64,000 nucleotides of DNA from JBFHQE01 sp041592335 (lineage in GTDB: Bacteria; Pseudomonadota; Gammaproteobacteria; Thiohalobacterales; Thiohalobacteraceae). Positions 26,895-35,978 of the stretch are shown one piece after another. The DNA lies in the NCBI GenBank assembly GCA_041592335.1, contig JBFHQE010000006.1:1-64000 (forward strand), in the 5' to 3' direction. The notes under the pieces are model-generated. The model was not told where the DNA came from and did not search any database. It saw only the letters and a program-made list of their open reading frames with translations. The position numbers and the translations under genes were made by a program. The stretch's first letter is position 1. Every line of letters begins with the position of its first letter.

Positions 26895-27689
26895 ATGAGT
26901 ATTATCGGCATTGAGGAACTGGTCATCGCGGTGGTGGAACCCTCCTCCGTCCAGGCCCAGATCATTAGCAAGCATCTGAAAAACGTGCCAGTCAGGGATG
27001 TGCAAACCTATGGCAGCGGGACCGAGGCACTGGAACAGATCCGCCTGTCCCCGCCCGACCTGGTGATCAGCGCCATGTACCTCCCGGACATGACCGGGGC
27101 CGAGCTGGTGCAATCCATGCGTCGGGATGAGCAACTGGAAAGCCTGCCCTTCATGCTGATCTCCAGCGAGACCTCCTTTGCCATGCTGGATCCGATCCGC
27201 CAGGCCGGCGTCATCGCCATCCTGCCCAAACCCTTCGCGGCACGGGATCTGATCAGGGCGCTGCAGGCCACCCTGGAATTCGTCTCACCGGACGAGTCCC
27301 TGCTGCAGGACATCCCGCTCGATGATCTCACCATCCTGGTCGTTGACGACAGCAATACCGCGCGCAAACACATCACGCGCGTGCTGCGGAATCTCGGTAT
27401 CGAAAACATCACCACCGCCTGCGATGGCAGCGAGGCCGTCTCACTGATCGAAAATAATTTTTACGACCTGGTGGTCACCGACTACAACATGCCGGAAATG
27501 GATGGCGAAAAACTGACCCGCTTCATTCGCGAGCACAGCAGCCAGGGCTCGGTGCCGATCCTGATGGTCTCCAGCGAAAGCGATGAAAGCCGCCTGTCGG
27601 CGGTGCAACAGGCAGGGGTCTCCGGTATCTGCGACAAACCCTTCGACCCGATCACCGTCAAGCACATGATCCGCAGCATGCTGGAGTAA
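26895..27689 (+). CDS. Tandem receiver protein (pseudo-receiver plus CheY-like receiver)
   Basis: 264 residues, two receiver domains and no output domain. The second (about 145-264) is canonical: ILVVDDSNTARK, phospho-acceptor D196 in VVTDYNMPEMDG, MVSSES, and CDKPF. The first (about 10-130) keeps the fold and the lysine (ILPKPF) but has lost the acidic pair (VVEPS) and has Ala60 where the phospho-acceptor should be (DLVISAMYLPDMTG), so it should not be phosphorylated. It could work as a phosphorelay or protein-interaction module. No cognate kinase is adjacent; the nearest histidine kinase is at 41817. Confidence 0.92.
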   Translation: MSIIGIEELVIAVVEPSSVQAQIISKHLKNVPVRDVQTYGSGTEALEQIRLSPPDLVISAMYLPDMTGAELVQSMRRDEQLESLPFMLISSETSFAMLDPIRQAGVIAILPKPFAARDLIRALQATLEFVSPDESLLQDIPLDDLTILVVDDSNTARKHITRVLRNLGIENITTACDGSEAVSLIENNFYDLVVTDYNMPEMDGEKLTRFIREHSSQGSVPILMVSSESDESRLSAVQQAGVSGICDKPFDPITVKHMIRSMLE

Positions 27690-27750
27690 GGTTGTAATGC
27701 AACAACTGGCTCTTTAGACTCCTGTACCCGTTCTTTAATGATTATTCTTT

Positions 27751-27822
27751 CGTCATCCCCGCGTAGGCGGGGATCCATGTTTTTGCAAGCCTCCTGGATT
27801 CCGGCCTGCGCCGGAATGACGG
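27751..27822. repeat. Paired dispersed palindromes (family B)
   Basis: Two units face each other: CGTCATCCCCGCGTAGGCGG with GGATCC, and TCCTGGATTCCGGCCTGCGC with CGGAATGACGG. The right unit is identical to that at 51849-51877. They lie between the tandem-receiver gene and the start of the Sel1-SPOR gene, and give false N-terminal codons if the longer frame is used. Confidence 0.85.
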
Positions 27823-27848
27823 TTTTCACAGGCAACGGATTAGACATC

Positions 27849-28739
27849 ATGCCCCTGCGCGTCTTATTGCTACTGATAACCTGCTGCATAAGCGCACCAA
27901 GCACCGCCGAAGTCGACATCGACGATTTCGAGCGCGGCCTGGCTGCCATCGAAATGGGCAATGCCCAGCGCGCCTACGAACTCTGGCTGCCGCTGGCGGA
28001 AGCCAATAACCCCAATGCCCAGTTCGGAATCAGCATGATGTACATGGACGGTATTGGCGTTAAACAGGACTTTGATGAATCCGTATTCTGGCTGTTCAAG
28101 GCAGCCGACCAGGCTTTCCCGCCCGCCCAGTTCCACCTGGGTAATGTCTACGAGCGGGGCATTGGCCTCGATCCGGATATTAAACGGGCAATACACTGGT
28201 GGACGCTGGCTGCGGAACAGGGCATGAGCGCCGCGCAATACCGTCTGGGCCAGGTGTACTGGGACGGCGCGCCTGATTTACCAAGAGATCCGGCCAGGGC
28301 CCGCGCCTACCTGCTGCAAGCCAAAAACAATGGGGAATTCATCAGCTCCGAGTATCGCGTTGCACTGGAAACGCCGGTTGTGCAGCCACCTCCCACGGCC
28401 GCTGCCGCGCCTCCGCCGTTAAGCCAGATGCCCAGTTGCGCGGCCTGGCTTGCCGCACAACCGGCACAGGGCTACACGCTGCAGATGATCGCCGCCCAGA
28501 AACAGACATCGATTACCTATTTCACCAGGCAGCACGCGCTGACCGAACCCCACGCCGTCTGCGCCTACCGTGAACGCGGGCAAAACTGGTTTGGCCTGTT
28601 TTACGGGACTTACCCGAGCGCGGCCGAGGCGCGCACGGCAATCGACCGGCTACCGGCTGCGTTGCAAGCCAACAAGCCTTATCTGCGCAGCTTCGCCAGC
28701 CTGAAACAGCTGATTCCACTTACCCCGCCAACACCCTGA
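27849..28739 (+). CDS. Exported Sel1-repeat protein with C-terminal SPOR-like domain
   Basis: 296 residues. A signal peptide (MPLRVLLLLITCCISAPSTAE) is followed by three or four Sel1 repeats (about 35-170; for example AQFGISMMYMDGIGVKQDFD, AQFHLGNVYERGIGLDPD, AQYRLGQVYWDGAPDLPRD), a Pro/Ala-rich linker (about 185-200), and a SPOR-type domain (about 210-290: YTLQMIAAQKQTSITYFTRQ, WFGLFYGTYPSAAEARTAI). SPOR domains bind denuded peptidoglycan, so the protein is probably periplasmic at the septum. The open frame upstream is repeat DNA, hence the start at 27849. Confidence 0.87.
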   Translation: MPLRVLLLLITCCISAPSTAEVDIDDFERGLAAIEMGNAQRAYELWLPLAEANNPNAQFGISMMYMDGIGVKQDFDESVFWLFKAADQAFPPAQFHLGNVYERGIGLDPDIKRAIHWWTLAAEQGMSAAQYRLGQVYWDGAPDLPRDPARARAYLLQAKNNGEFISSEYRVALETPVVQPPPTAAAAPPPLSQMPSCAAWLAAQPAQGYTLQMIAAQKQTSITYFTRQHALTEPHAVCAYRERGQNWFGLFYGTYPSAAEARTAIDRLPAALQANKPYLRSFASLKQLIPLTPPTP

Positions 28740-28791
28740 CCCATCAGCTAAACACCAGTCATTCCAGCACCTTAGGTCAAGTATGACCCTG

Positions 28792-28827
28792 TTCTGCCGC
28801 TACCTAATAAATAAGTCTGCGGCAGAA
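28792..28827 (+). other. 9-bp perfect inverted repeat upstream of the periplasmic rhodanese gene
   Basis: TTCTGCCGC (28792-28800) and GCGGCAGAA (28819-28827) pair perfectly across an 18-nt AT-rich loop. No T-run follows, so it is not a simple terminator. It ends about 10 bases before the GGGAGG ribosome-binding site and could be an operator or an mRNA stem. Confidence 0.5.
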
Positions 28828-28847
28828 TATGACAGTGGGAGGCTGCG

Positions 28848-29279
28848 ATGATTAACAAATTAATATCCATGGCTTTTTTGGGTCTTGCGATGTTCTGCGG
28901 CGCAGCTCTCGCGGAAGACCCACCCGTTTCGCCTGACATGATCCCGGGGACGCACAGGGTCGATGCGGAAGACCTCATCCGACTCGCCAACGAGATTCCG
29001 GATTTACGCATCATCGATGCCCGGGTCGCCAATGACCGCGCCCAGGGTTATATCGAGGGCTCAGTCAACCTGCCGGATATCGATACCGACTGTGACACGC
29101 TCACACTGCATATCGAATCATTGACCCAACCGGTGCTGTTTTACTGCAATGGCATCAAGTGTGGTCGTAGCGTCAAATCCGCCCGGAAGGCCATCGACTG
29201 TGGCTACCAGACCGTGTACTGGTTCCGCGGTGGCTACGAAGAATGGCTGGCAAAAGGCTACCCGGTCATCAAGGATTGA
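28848..29279 (+). CDS. Periplasmic single-domain rhodanese
   Basis: 143 residues. A signal peptide (MINKLISMAFLGLAMFCGAALAE) precedes one rhodanese domain with IIDARVANDRAQGYIEGSVNLP and the active-site loop YCNGIKCGRSVKSA. The persulfide-forming cysteine would be C in FYCNGIKCGRS. The C-terminal TVYWFRGGYEEWLAKGYPV is typical. The start is supported by GGGAGG at the right distance. It is 9 bases upstream of the GGDEF-EAL gene, so the two are probably co-transcribed. The role may be sulfane-sulfur handling in the periplasm. Confidence 0.88.
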   Translation: MINKLISMAFLGLAMFCGAALAEDPPVSPDMIPGTHRVDAEDLIRLANEIPDLRIIDARVANDRAQGYIEGSVNLPDIDTDCDTLTLHIESLTQPVLFYCNGIKCGRSVKSARKAIDCGYQTVYWFRGGYEEWLAKGYPVIKD

Positions 29280-29288
29280 TGTAGTTTC

Positions 29289-31673
29289 ATGCTCCAACAC
29301 CACCTCTCCATTCGCGCCATCCTGGTCTGGACAATCTCCCTGTTCGGCCTGCTCAGCCTGCTCATCGCGCTGGTCACCGGCAGCATCTACCGCGACCTCA
29401 CCCTGAAGAACCAGGAACAGGCGCTGGAGCGACTGATAACAATTTCCAGCAAGGAACTGTTAAACGAATCCCGCGACCTGTCCACGGAACTGGGCATGTC
29501 ATTACAAAGCAACCAGGCGTTACGTAAGGCCGTCAGCAGCCAGGATATCGTTGCGCTTCAAGAATTACTGGAGAACCAGTTTCACCAGTATTTCATGACC
29601 GCGCATGTCATTGAGATCAGCCAGTTGACCGTCTTTGATGCAGCGCTTGATACATTGAGTCATTTTTCATCGAACTTCGACACCAGTCTGTCCTGCCCCA
29701 ATCTTATCAATGAAGCGAAATCGCGCACCGGACCCGAGCGGCTTAAAACGCTGGATGCGCTTTGCACCCGCAACGGCCTGACCTTTCACAGCGTGCTGGT
29801 GCCCATTGGTGGCTTACGCATAATGGGGTATGTCGAGATCACCTCGGCGCCGGTTCATTTCCTCAAGAAAATCGAGCAGACGCTGGGCAATCCCGTCAAG
29901 GTTACGCAGCCCAATGGCAGCGTGGCCTACCAGTCTTCCGACTGGCCCGACACCAACAGCCTGCAGAACTTTCTGGATGCCCGGGTCGAGCTGACCAATG
30001 CCTTCGGCGAGGCCGTTATAGCCGTTTCGGTCTGCACTCATATCAATACACTGTTTGAAGAACTGAACCAGACTCGAAACCTGATCATACTGGGTACTGG
30101 CATCACTACCCTGATCGCGATATTCATCGCCCTGCTGGGCCTGCGCATCACCACGCTCAAGCCTCTCACCCAGCTCAAGGAACAGATCCAGTTAATGCGC
30201 AAGGACCCCATCCAGATGCGCCGCTCGGTGGATGTACGCGGCACGGAAGAAACCCGGGAACTGGCCAAATCATTCAACCAGATGACCAAGGAACTGAACG
30301 AACTTTACCAGTCCTTGCAGGACATGGCTTACCGGGACAAGTTAACCGGCCTGCCCAACAGAAACTTTTTCCATGCTCGCCTGGACCAGCTGACAGCGAC
30401 AGATACAGCCACGCCTTTTTCCCTGTTGCTGATCGATCTCGACCGGTTCAAGTCGGTTAACGACACGCTGGGGCACCATATTGGCGACAAGCTGCTGACC
30501 GCGGCCGCGGAACGTTTCCGGGAAAGCCTGCGCACCACCGATCTGATCGTACTGCCGCACTTCTGCCATGAATTTCAGGAGAAAGGCGACATCATCTCTC
30601 GCATTGGCGGCGATGAATTCGCCGTGATCCTGCCCGAGACCACCGACCCGAAAGACATCGAAATCGTTTGCAGAAAACTCATCCAGAGCATCAAGCAAAA
30701 CTTCCAAATCAACAGCTATCCAATTTCCATAGGGCTGAGTACCGGCATCAGCGTATATCCACGCGATGGCGACGATATGCACACCCTGATGCGACACGCG
30801 GATATCGCCATGTACCACGCCAAGTCCTCCCGGTGCGGATATGCTTTTTACGAACCCTCCCTGGAAAAACATAAACACATCGCCCTGAACTTCGAGAGCG
30901 ACCTGAAACTTGCGATCAACAGGGAAGAGTTCGAGCTTTTCTACCAGCCCAAACTCAACAGGGATAACCAGGTTGTCGGCGCGGAAGCATTGACTCGCTG
31001 GATACACCCCGAGGTGGGATTGATACCGCCCGATCAGTTCATCCCCGCAGCGGAGAAAACCGGCCTGATACATCCCTTTACCCACTGGGTTATCTCGGAA
31101 GCGATTGAACAATGCCTTTACTGGCAAAGTGAATACCCCGGCATGGGCGTATCGATCAACGTTTCGGCCATCAGCCTGCAGGACCCGGAACTCATCGATG
31201 TCATCAGAACACAGCTGGCGACATATCCAATCAACCCCAGGTTAATCACGCTGGAGTTAACCGAAACCGCCGTGATGAGGGACCCTGAACATGCGCTCAT
31301 GAAACTCAAGGAGCTGTCATTAATGGGACTGACAATTTCAATCGATGATTTCGGCACCGGTTATTCGTCGCTGGCTTACCTGAAAAAACTGCCGGTCAAT
31401 GAAATCAAGATCGACCGCTCTTTCGTGATCGACATGACCAAAGACCGGGACGACGAAGCCATCGTCCGCTCCATCATCTCCCTGGCTGAAAGTCTGTCAT
31501 TGACAGTGGTTGCGGAAGGCGTTGAAACAGAAGAAGCCAGGCAGGCACTGGTTAATCTGAATTGCGACACCCTGCAGGGATACCTGTTTTCCCGGCCACT
31601 GCAGATCAACGATTTCCTGCTGTGGTTGAAAGAAAAAAAATCCCTGGAAGCCAGCAACTCCGCCGTGGGTTAA
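29289..31673 (+). CDS. Membrane GGDEF-EAL protein with periplasmic sensor and HAMP
   Basis: 794 residues. Membrane helix (about 10-35), periplasmic sensor region (about 36-255), second helix (TTLIAIFIALLGLRI), HAMP (about 280-335), GGDEF (GGDEF at 440-444, RIGGDEFAVILPE) and EAL (EALTRW at 566-571; DDFGTGYSSLAYLKKLPVNEIKID; VVAEGVET; QGYLFSRPL). Both catalytic motifs are canonical, so it can in principle make and degrade c-di-GMP. The GGDEF domain holds an extra segment of about 16 residues (LIVLPHFCHEFQEKGD) just before the active loop. Its stop overlaps the convergent RND gene by 4 bases. It lies directly after the periplasmic rhodanese. Confidence 0.94.
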   Translation: MLQHHLSIRAILVWTISLFGLLSLLIALVTGSIYRDLTLKNQEQALERLITISSKELLNESRDLSTELGMSLQSNQALRKAVSSQDIVALQELLENQFHQYFMTAHVIEISQLTVFDAALDTLSHFSSNFDTSLSCPNLINEAKSRTGPERLKTLDALCTRNGLTFHSVLVPIGGLRIMGYVEITSAPVHFLKKIEQTLGNPVKVTQPNGSVAYQSSDWPDTNSLQNFLDARVELTNAFGEAVIAVSVCTHINTLFEELNQTRNLIILGTGITTLIAIFIALLGLRITTLKPLTQLKEQIQLMRKDPIQMRRSVDVRGTEETRELAKSFNQMTKELNELYQSLQDMAYRDKLTGLPNRNFFHARLDQLTATDTATPFSLLLIDLDRFKSVNDTLGHHIGDKLLTAAAERFRESLRTTDLIVLPHFCHEFQEKGDIISRIGGDEFAVILPETTDPKDIEIVCRKLIQSIKQNFQINSYPISIGLSTGISVYPRDGDDMHTLMRHADIAMYHAKSSRCGYAFYEPSLEKHKHIALNFESDLKLAINREEFELFYQPKLNRDNQVVGAEALTRWIHPEVGLIPPDQFIPAAEKTGLIHPFTHWVISEAIEQCLYWQSEYPGMGVSINVSAISLQDPELIDVIRTQLATYPINPRLITLELTETAVMRDPEHALMKLKELSLMGLTISIDDFGTGYSSLAYLKKLPVNEIKIDRSFVIDMTKDRDDEAIVRSIISLAESLSLTVVAEGVETEEARQALVNLNCDTLQGYLFSRPLQINDFLLWLKEKKSLEASNSAVG

Positions 31674-34600
31674 TGCTGTTGCAACTGCTTTGCCGCTTTA
31701 CTCATGGACAAGCGGTACAGGGTCGGGATAACCAGCAAGGTCAGCACGGTCGACACCGCCAGCCCCCAGACAATCGCGCTTGCCACCGGCCCCCATACCA
31801 GGGACTTGCCGCCAAGCCCTGTTGCCAGCGAGAACAGTCCGGCGATCGTGGTCAATGACGTAATCAATACCGGGATAACCCGGCGGCGTGCCGCATACAC
31901 CGTGGCATGTAACAGGCTCATCCCCTGCTTGAGACGTGTATGCGCCGCCGAGATCAACACGATCGATGCATTCACCGCAATCCCGGCCAGCGCCACCACG
32001 CCATACAGGGTATAAAGACTCAACGGATTCTGGTTAATCAACAGACCGATTACCACGCCGATAAACGCCATGGGCACGGTCACCAGAATCATGAACGGCT
32101 GAAAATAACTGCGGAACTGGGTACCCAGAATCAGGTACATCAGGCCAACGCCAAAGATGAACAAAATCTTGATCGCATCCAGGCTTTCATTGAGATCATC
32201 CAGTTGCCCTTCAAGATCAAGTGTCACGCCCGGAAACTCGGCCTCGATACTGCGCCAGGCTTGCATTAACTCATCGTTCGCCTTCTGCACATCGGTTAAT
32301 GACTTGTCGATATCCGCTTCCACCGTAATGGCGCGTCGGAAATTATAGTGACGAATATTGCCGATGCCTTCCGCCGAGACCACGCTCACCAGTTCACGCA
32401 AAGGGACCTGTTCACCGGTACGCGTTGGCAAAGTGTAATTCAGGATCGCCCGCGCATTTTCATAGGCGACCGGGTTACCGCGCACCCGCACCTTCAGCTC
32501 ATCGCCCAGATGCTGCATGCTGGCGACTTCCTCGCCGTCCACCAGCAGACGCAGTGAGCGCGTCACATCGGCCGGATTCAAACCGGCGCGATACACCGCA
32601 TCCGCATCCAGTTTCAGCACCAGCTCCATGCGTCCACGTCCGGCATCGTCGCTGATATCCTTGACTCCCTCGATACCCGCCGCCAACTGCTTGAGCTTAT
32701 CCGCGGCGCGCGTAATGGCGCTGTAGTCATCGCCGCGCACCTTGACGCTGATCGGCAATGATGTCGGTGGCCCATCCTTCATCATCAGGAAAGCCACATT
32801 GATCGGACCGGCGATCGTGGTAATTTCGGCGCGCATCGATTCAACAATAGCTTCAACCGTACGCAGGCCCGGCTGTTTCGGATGCAACCCCACCATAATC
32901 TGGCCGTAGTAATCGCCATTGAACTGCTCGGTTTCAGTGAACATCACGCCGGCATAACCGATCATGTTACGCAGTTCACCAGGTTGCAGATGATTACGCA
33001 CGCGCGTTTCCAGTTGCCGCACCAGCGCCAATGATTCATTCAAGGTTGTTGCCGGCGGCATTTCCACGTTGATATAAAACACCCGCTCGGTATCCCCGGC
33101 AAAGAAATCTTTCTTGATTAAATCCGTGCCAAAGGCAATCCCGGCTGCAAATACAAACAGCGCCAACAGCGAACCCATCATCAGCCGCGGATAGCGCATA
33201 ACACGCAGCAAAATGCGGGTGTACTGGATTTGAATTCGATGGGTAAAACGCCAACGCCAGGACTTGCGGCGTTTCTCCTGATTGAAACTGATTCTTGCGC
33301 CCGTTACATGCGCGGGCAGAATCCAGTAAGCCTCGATTAGGCTGATCATCAAGGCCACTGTCACCACAATCGGAATCACGCGCATGAAATCGCCCAGGAT
33401 ACCGGGCAACAGCATCAGCGGCAGAAAAGCCGCCATGGTGGTCATCACCGCCGTAGTCACCGGCGCGATCACTTCCTTCAACCCATCCAGCACGGCATTG
33501 ACCGTATCCTGGCCACGCTGCAAACGATAATAGATAGCCTCAACGACCACCACGGCATCATCCACCAGCATCCCAAGGCTGATCACCACGCCGATCAGGA
33601 CATTGCGATTGAGTGTCATGCCCATCATCCCCAGCACCCAGAAAGTGCCGGCCAGAATAAAAGGGATCCCGATGGTGACCAGCAGCGATACGCGATTACC
33701 GAGAAACAGCCAGGTCACGAACAACACAAACAGCAGACCAAGATAGGAATTGGTCTGCATGATATTAATCGCTTCTTTCGTTGAGGTTGTCTGGTCGAAC
33801 ACCAGCGCAACTTCAATGCCCGTCTGGTCCCGCGTGCGGTTCTGCTCTTCAATAAAACTTTTCACGCGCGCCAGCAGGTCGATGACATTGGCTTCCGACT
33901 CTTTAAACACGGAAAGGATAACCGCCGGCTCGCCATTGAAACTGGCATCCGCCACGGATTTTTCACGACCAGTGCGCACATCCGCCACCGCGCGCAAGGG
34001 CACCTGTCCGGTAGCGCCAACCACTGGCAGCGACGCCAGGTAACCGGGATCGGCATCCGTGCCCACCAGCCGTATCAGCCAGTTCTCGCCCTGCACCGGC
34101 AGCGATCCCGCCGCAACGTCCTGGAAATAAGACGACACCGTGTTGGCAACATCCACCGGCGTCAGACCCAGCGCCTGCAGACGGTCCATATGAAAATGCA
34201 CCTGCAATTCCGGCTCATCAAGGCCCATGGTGTCGACCCGGTCCACGCCATTCAGACGCTCCAGATCCTTGTATAGCCGGTTCGCCTGGTAACGCAGGTT
34301 ATCGTCATCGGCTCGCCCCACCACTGCCAGCGTCGCCGTGGGATAGGCATTGGAACTGGTGATTTCCAGGATCACCGGATCCTCGATCGCTGCCGGCAAT
34401 TCATCCTGCTTACTGTCGATTTCACGTCTCAGATCCGCGACACGTTTATCGAAATCACGCGGCCTAATGCCTTCGAAACGAATCAGGATAGTGGAAATAC
34501 TTTCGCGACTGTTACTGGACACAAACTTGATGTCGCGCACGTTGCGCAAGGCGTCTTCCAGCGGCGTGGTCACGCGCAGTTCCACATCGCTGGCCGAGGC

Positions 34601-34759
34601 CCCCGGCAGCAAGGTGGTAATAACAATCCAGTTGAAATTGATCGTGGGATCTTTCTCGCGCGGCAGCGTCAGGTAAGTCATGAAGCCGACAACCAGCACC
34701 AGCACAAAGGTCAGGTTAGCGAGGACATGATTGTTATAGAGTCGCTGGAGAAACATCAT
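31670..34759 (-). CDS. RND efflux permease
   Basis: 1029 residues, with the RND layout: an N-terminal helix, a large periplasmic loop, six helices, a second loop and six helices. The proton-relay aspartates are in GMLVDDAVVVVEAIYYR. The start overlaps the adaptor stop (ATGATG), so the two genes form an operon with the adaptor first. The N-terminus MMFLQRLYNNHVLANLTFVLVLVVGF and the REKDPTINFNWIVITT segment fit hydrophobe/amphiphile exporters rather than heavy-metal exporters, but the substrate is unknown. No outer-membrane channel is encoded next to it. Confidence 0.94.
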   Translation of the reverse strand: MMFLQRLYNNHVLANLTFVLVLVVGFMTYLTLPREKDPTINFNWIVITTLLPGASASDVELRVTTPLEDALRNVRDIKFVSSNSRESISTILIRFEGIRPRDFDKRVADLRREIDSKQDELPAAIEDPVILEITSSNAYPTATLAVVGRADDDNLRYQANRLYKDLERLNGVDRVDTMGLDEPELQVHFHMDRLQALGLTPVDVANTVSSYFQDVAAGSLPVQGENWLIRLVGTDADPGYLASLPVVGATGQVPLRAVADVRTGREKSVADASFNGEPAVILSVFKESEANVIDLLARVKSFIEEQNRTRDQTGIEVALVFDQTTSTKEAINIMQTNSYLGLLFVLFVTWLFLGNRVSLLVTIGIPFILAGTFWVLGMMGMTLNRNVLIGVVISLGMLVDDAVVVVEAIYYRLQRGQDTVNAVLDGLKEVIAPVTTAVMTTMAAFLPLMLLPGILGDFMRVIPIVVTVALMISLIEAYWILPAHVTGARISFNQEKRRKSWRWRFTHRIQIQYTRILLRVMRYPRLMMGSLLALFVFAAGIAFGTDLIKKDFFAGDTERVFYINVEMPPATTLNESLALVRQLETRVRNHLQPGELRNMIGYAGVMFTETEQFNGDYYGQIMVGLHPKQPGLRTVEAIVESMRAEITTIAGPINVAFLMMKDGPPTSLPISVKVRGDDYSAITRAADKLKQLAAGIEGVKDISDDAGRGRMELVLKLDADAVYRAGLNPADVTRSLRLLVDGEEVASMQHLGDELKVRVRGNPVAYENARAILNYTLPTRTGEQVPLRELVSVVSAEGIGNIRHYNFRRAITVEADIDKSLTDVQKANDELMQAWRSIEAEFPGVTLDLEGQLDDLNESLDAIKILFIFGVGLMYLILGTQFRSYFQPFMILVTVPMAFIGVVIGLLINQNPLSLYTLYGVVALAGIAVNASIVLISAAHTRLKQGMSLLHATVYAARRRVIPVLITSLTTIAGLFSLATGLGGKSLVWGPVASAIVWGLAVSTVLTLLVIPTLYRLSMSKAAKQLQQH

Positions 34760-35787
34760 TCGGCGACCGCATCGCCATCTTCCAGCCCATACCGCCCATC
34801 CGTGATGATGCGCTGATCATGCTGCAATGCAGTTGCCAGGGCCGGCGCGCCCTCGCGTGCGCCGGGCAACGCAATAAAACGCGCCTTGCCGGATTCCGCC
34901 ACGAACACACCCAGTTCCCCATTGCGCGACACCAAGAGATCCGCCGGGACATGCGCGCGCCGATCCTGCCACACAAGCCGCCCGGCCGTGCCCGGCAATG
35001 CCGCTTGATCGATGAATAGCAGCCGCACCTCGCGGCTGCGCGCCTGCGGATCGATCGCCACGGCAATCTCGCGAAGCGCCAGATCATATGTATGTTCATC
35101 ATCCGCCAGCCAGAGTCGACCCGCCTGGCGCAGCGCATCGATATACAGCGTGGAAACCTGCGCGCTGATTTCCAGATGCTCGGTATCAAGCACGCGCAAT
35201 ACCGGTGTGCCGGTCTGAACCCAGGCTCCAACCTGGGTCAAGCGCTGCATCACCACTCCGTCAAAGGGCGCCGTCACTGTACATCGCGACACCGCCAGCT
35301 TCGCCTCGTCCAATCCAGTCCGCGCGCTCGCCAGTTGTGCCTCGGCCAGGATTTGCTCGTTCTCGCGCTGATCGACCAGCTCCTGGGAAATACTGTTTTG
35401 CGCCTTCAGCGCCTGCGCGCGCTGGAACTGTCGTTCAGCGAGGGCAAACGCAGCACTCGCCCGGGTCTGTTCCGCCTGCGCGTGCTGCAGCCCAAGTTGC
35501 TGGTCGTGGCAATCCAGCGTCAGAAGCGAGGCACCGCCTGTCACCTGGTCTCCGACCCGTGCATGAATCGCCTGGATCCGCCCCACCGTCTCGGCACTCA
35601 AGGTGGCATCATTGAGGCTCAGCACAGTCGCCGGAGCCGATTCGGTTGGATAGATTACTGATTTATCAAATGCTTGTGTCTTGACCTGGATTACATCGGA
35701 TGCGCTTGCAAGCGCCGAAAACAGCAATCCCAGCCCGACCGCCAGCCAGCCGAGTCGCACCCCGGTACAGAAAAAATTCGCACTCAT
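34756..35787 (-). CDS. RND periplasmic adaptor
   Basis: 343 residues. Signal peptide (WLAVGLGLLFSALASASD), lipoyl half VGRIQAIHARVGDQVTGGASLLTL, coiled coil (about 90-150), second half CTVTAPFDGVVMQRLTQVGAWVQTGTPVL, then barrel and membrane-proximal parts. It connects the RND permease encoded downstream to an outer-membrane channel. No cysteine follows the signal, so it is not an obvious lipoprotein. It is upstream of and overlaps the permease gene. No regulator gene is adjacent; fabA is divergent 191 bases away. Confidence 0.9.
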   Translation of the reverse strand: MSANFFCTGVRLGWLAVGLGLLFSALASASDVIQVKTQAFDKSVIYPTESAPATVLSLNDATLSAETVGRIQAIHARVGDQVTGGASLLTLDCHDQQLGLQHAQAEQTRASAAFALAERQFQRAQALKAQNSISQELVDQRENEQILAEAQLASARTGLDEAKLAVSRCTVTAPFDGVVMQRLTQVGAWVQTGTPVLRVLDTEHLEISAQVSTLYIDALRQAGRLWLADDEHTYDLALREIAVAIDPQARSREVRLLFIDQAALPGTAGRLVWQDRRAHVPADLLVSRNGELGVFVAESGKARFIALPGAREGAPALATALQHDQRIITDGRYGLEDGDAVAE

Positions 35788-35978
35788 GTCTTGTCCGTTG
35801 TTGGTTTGAATTCAGCTAACCGATTGGAATCACTGTGTAAAACAGAATATTGCCATCATCCCCAAGCCGCTCGCCCGAGGCAAGCCGCGATTCAAAAGGA
35901 GGAAAGCTTGCGGCCGCCCCCCCGGGCTACGGTAGAATAGCGCGCTTTGATCACAGCGCTAAGGCCCTCATTTTTCAC

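Noticed and set aside
27738..27848. N-terminal extension of the Sel1-SPOR frame
   Set aside because: It is translated family B repeat; the signal peptide begins at 27849.
35890..35905. AAAAGGAGG as a ribosome-binding site for a small gene before fabA
   Set aside because: No ATG, GTG or TTG at a suitable distance opens a plausible frame.
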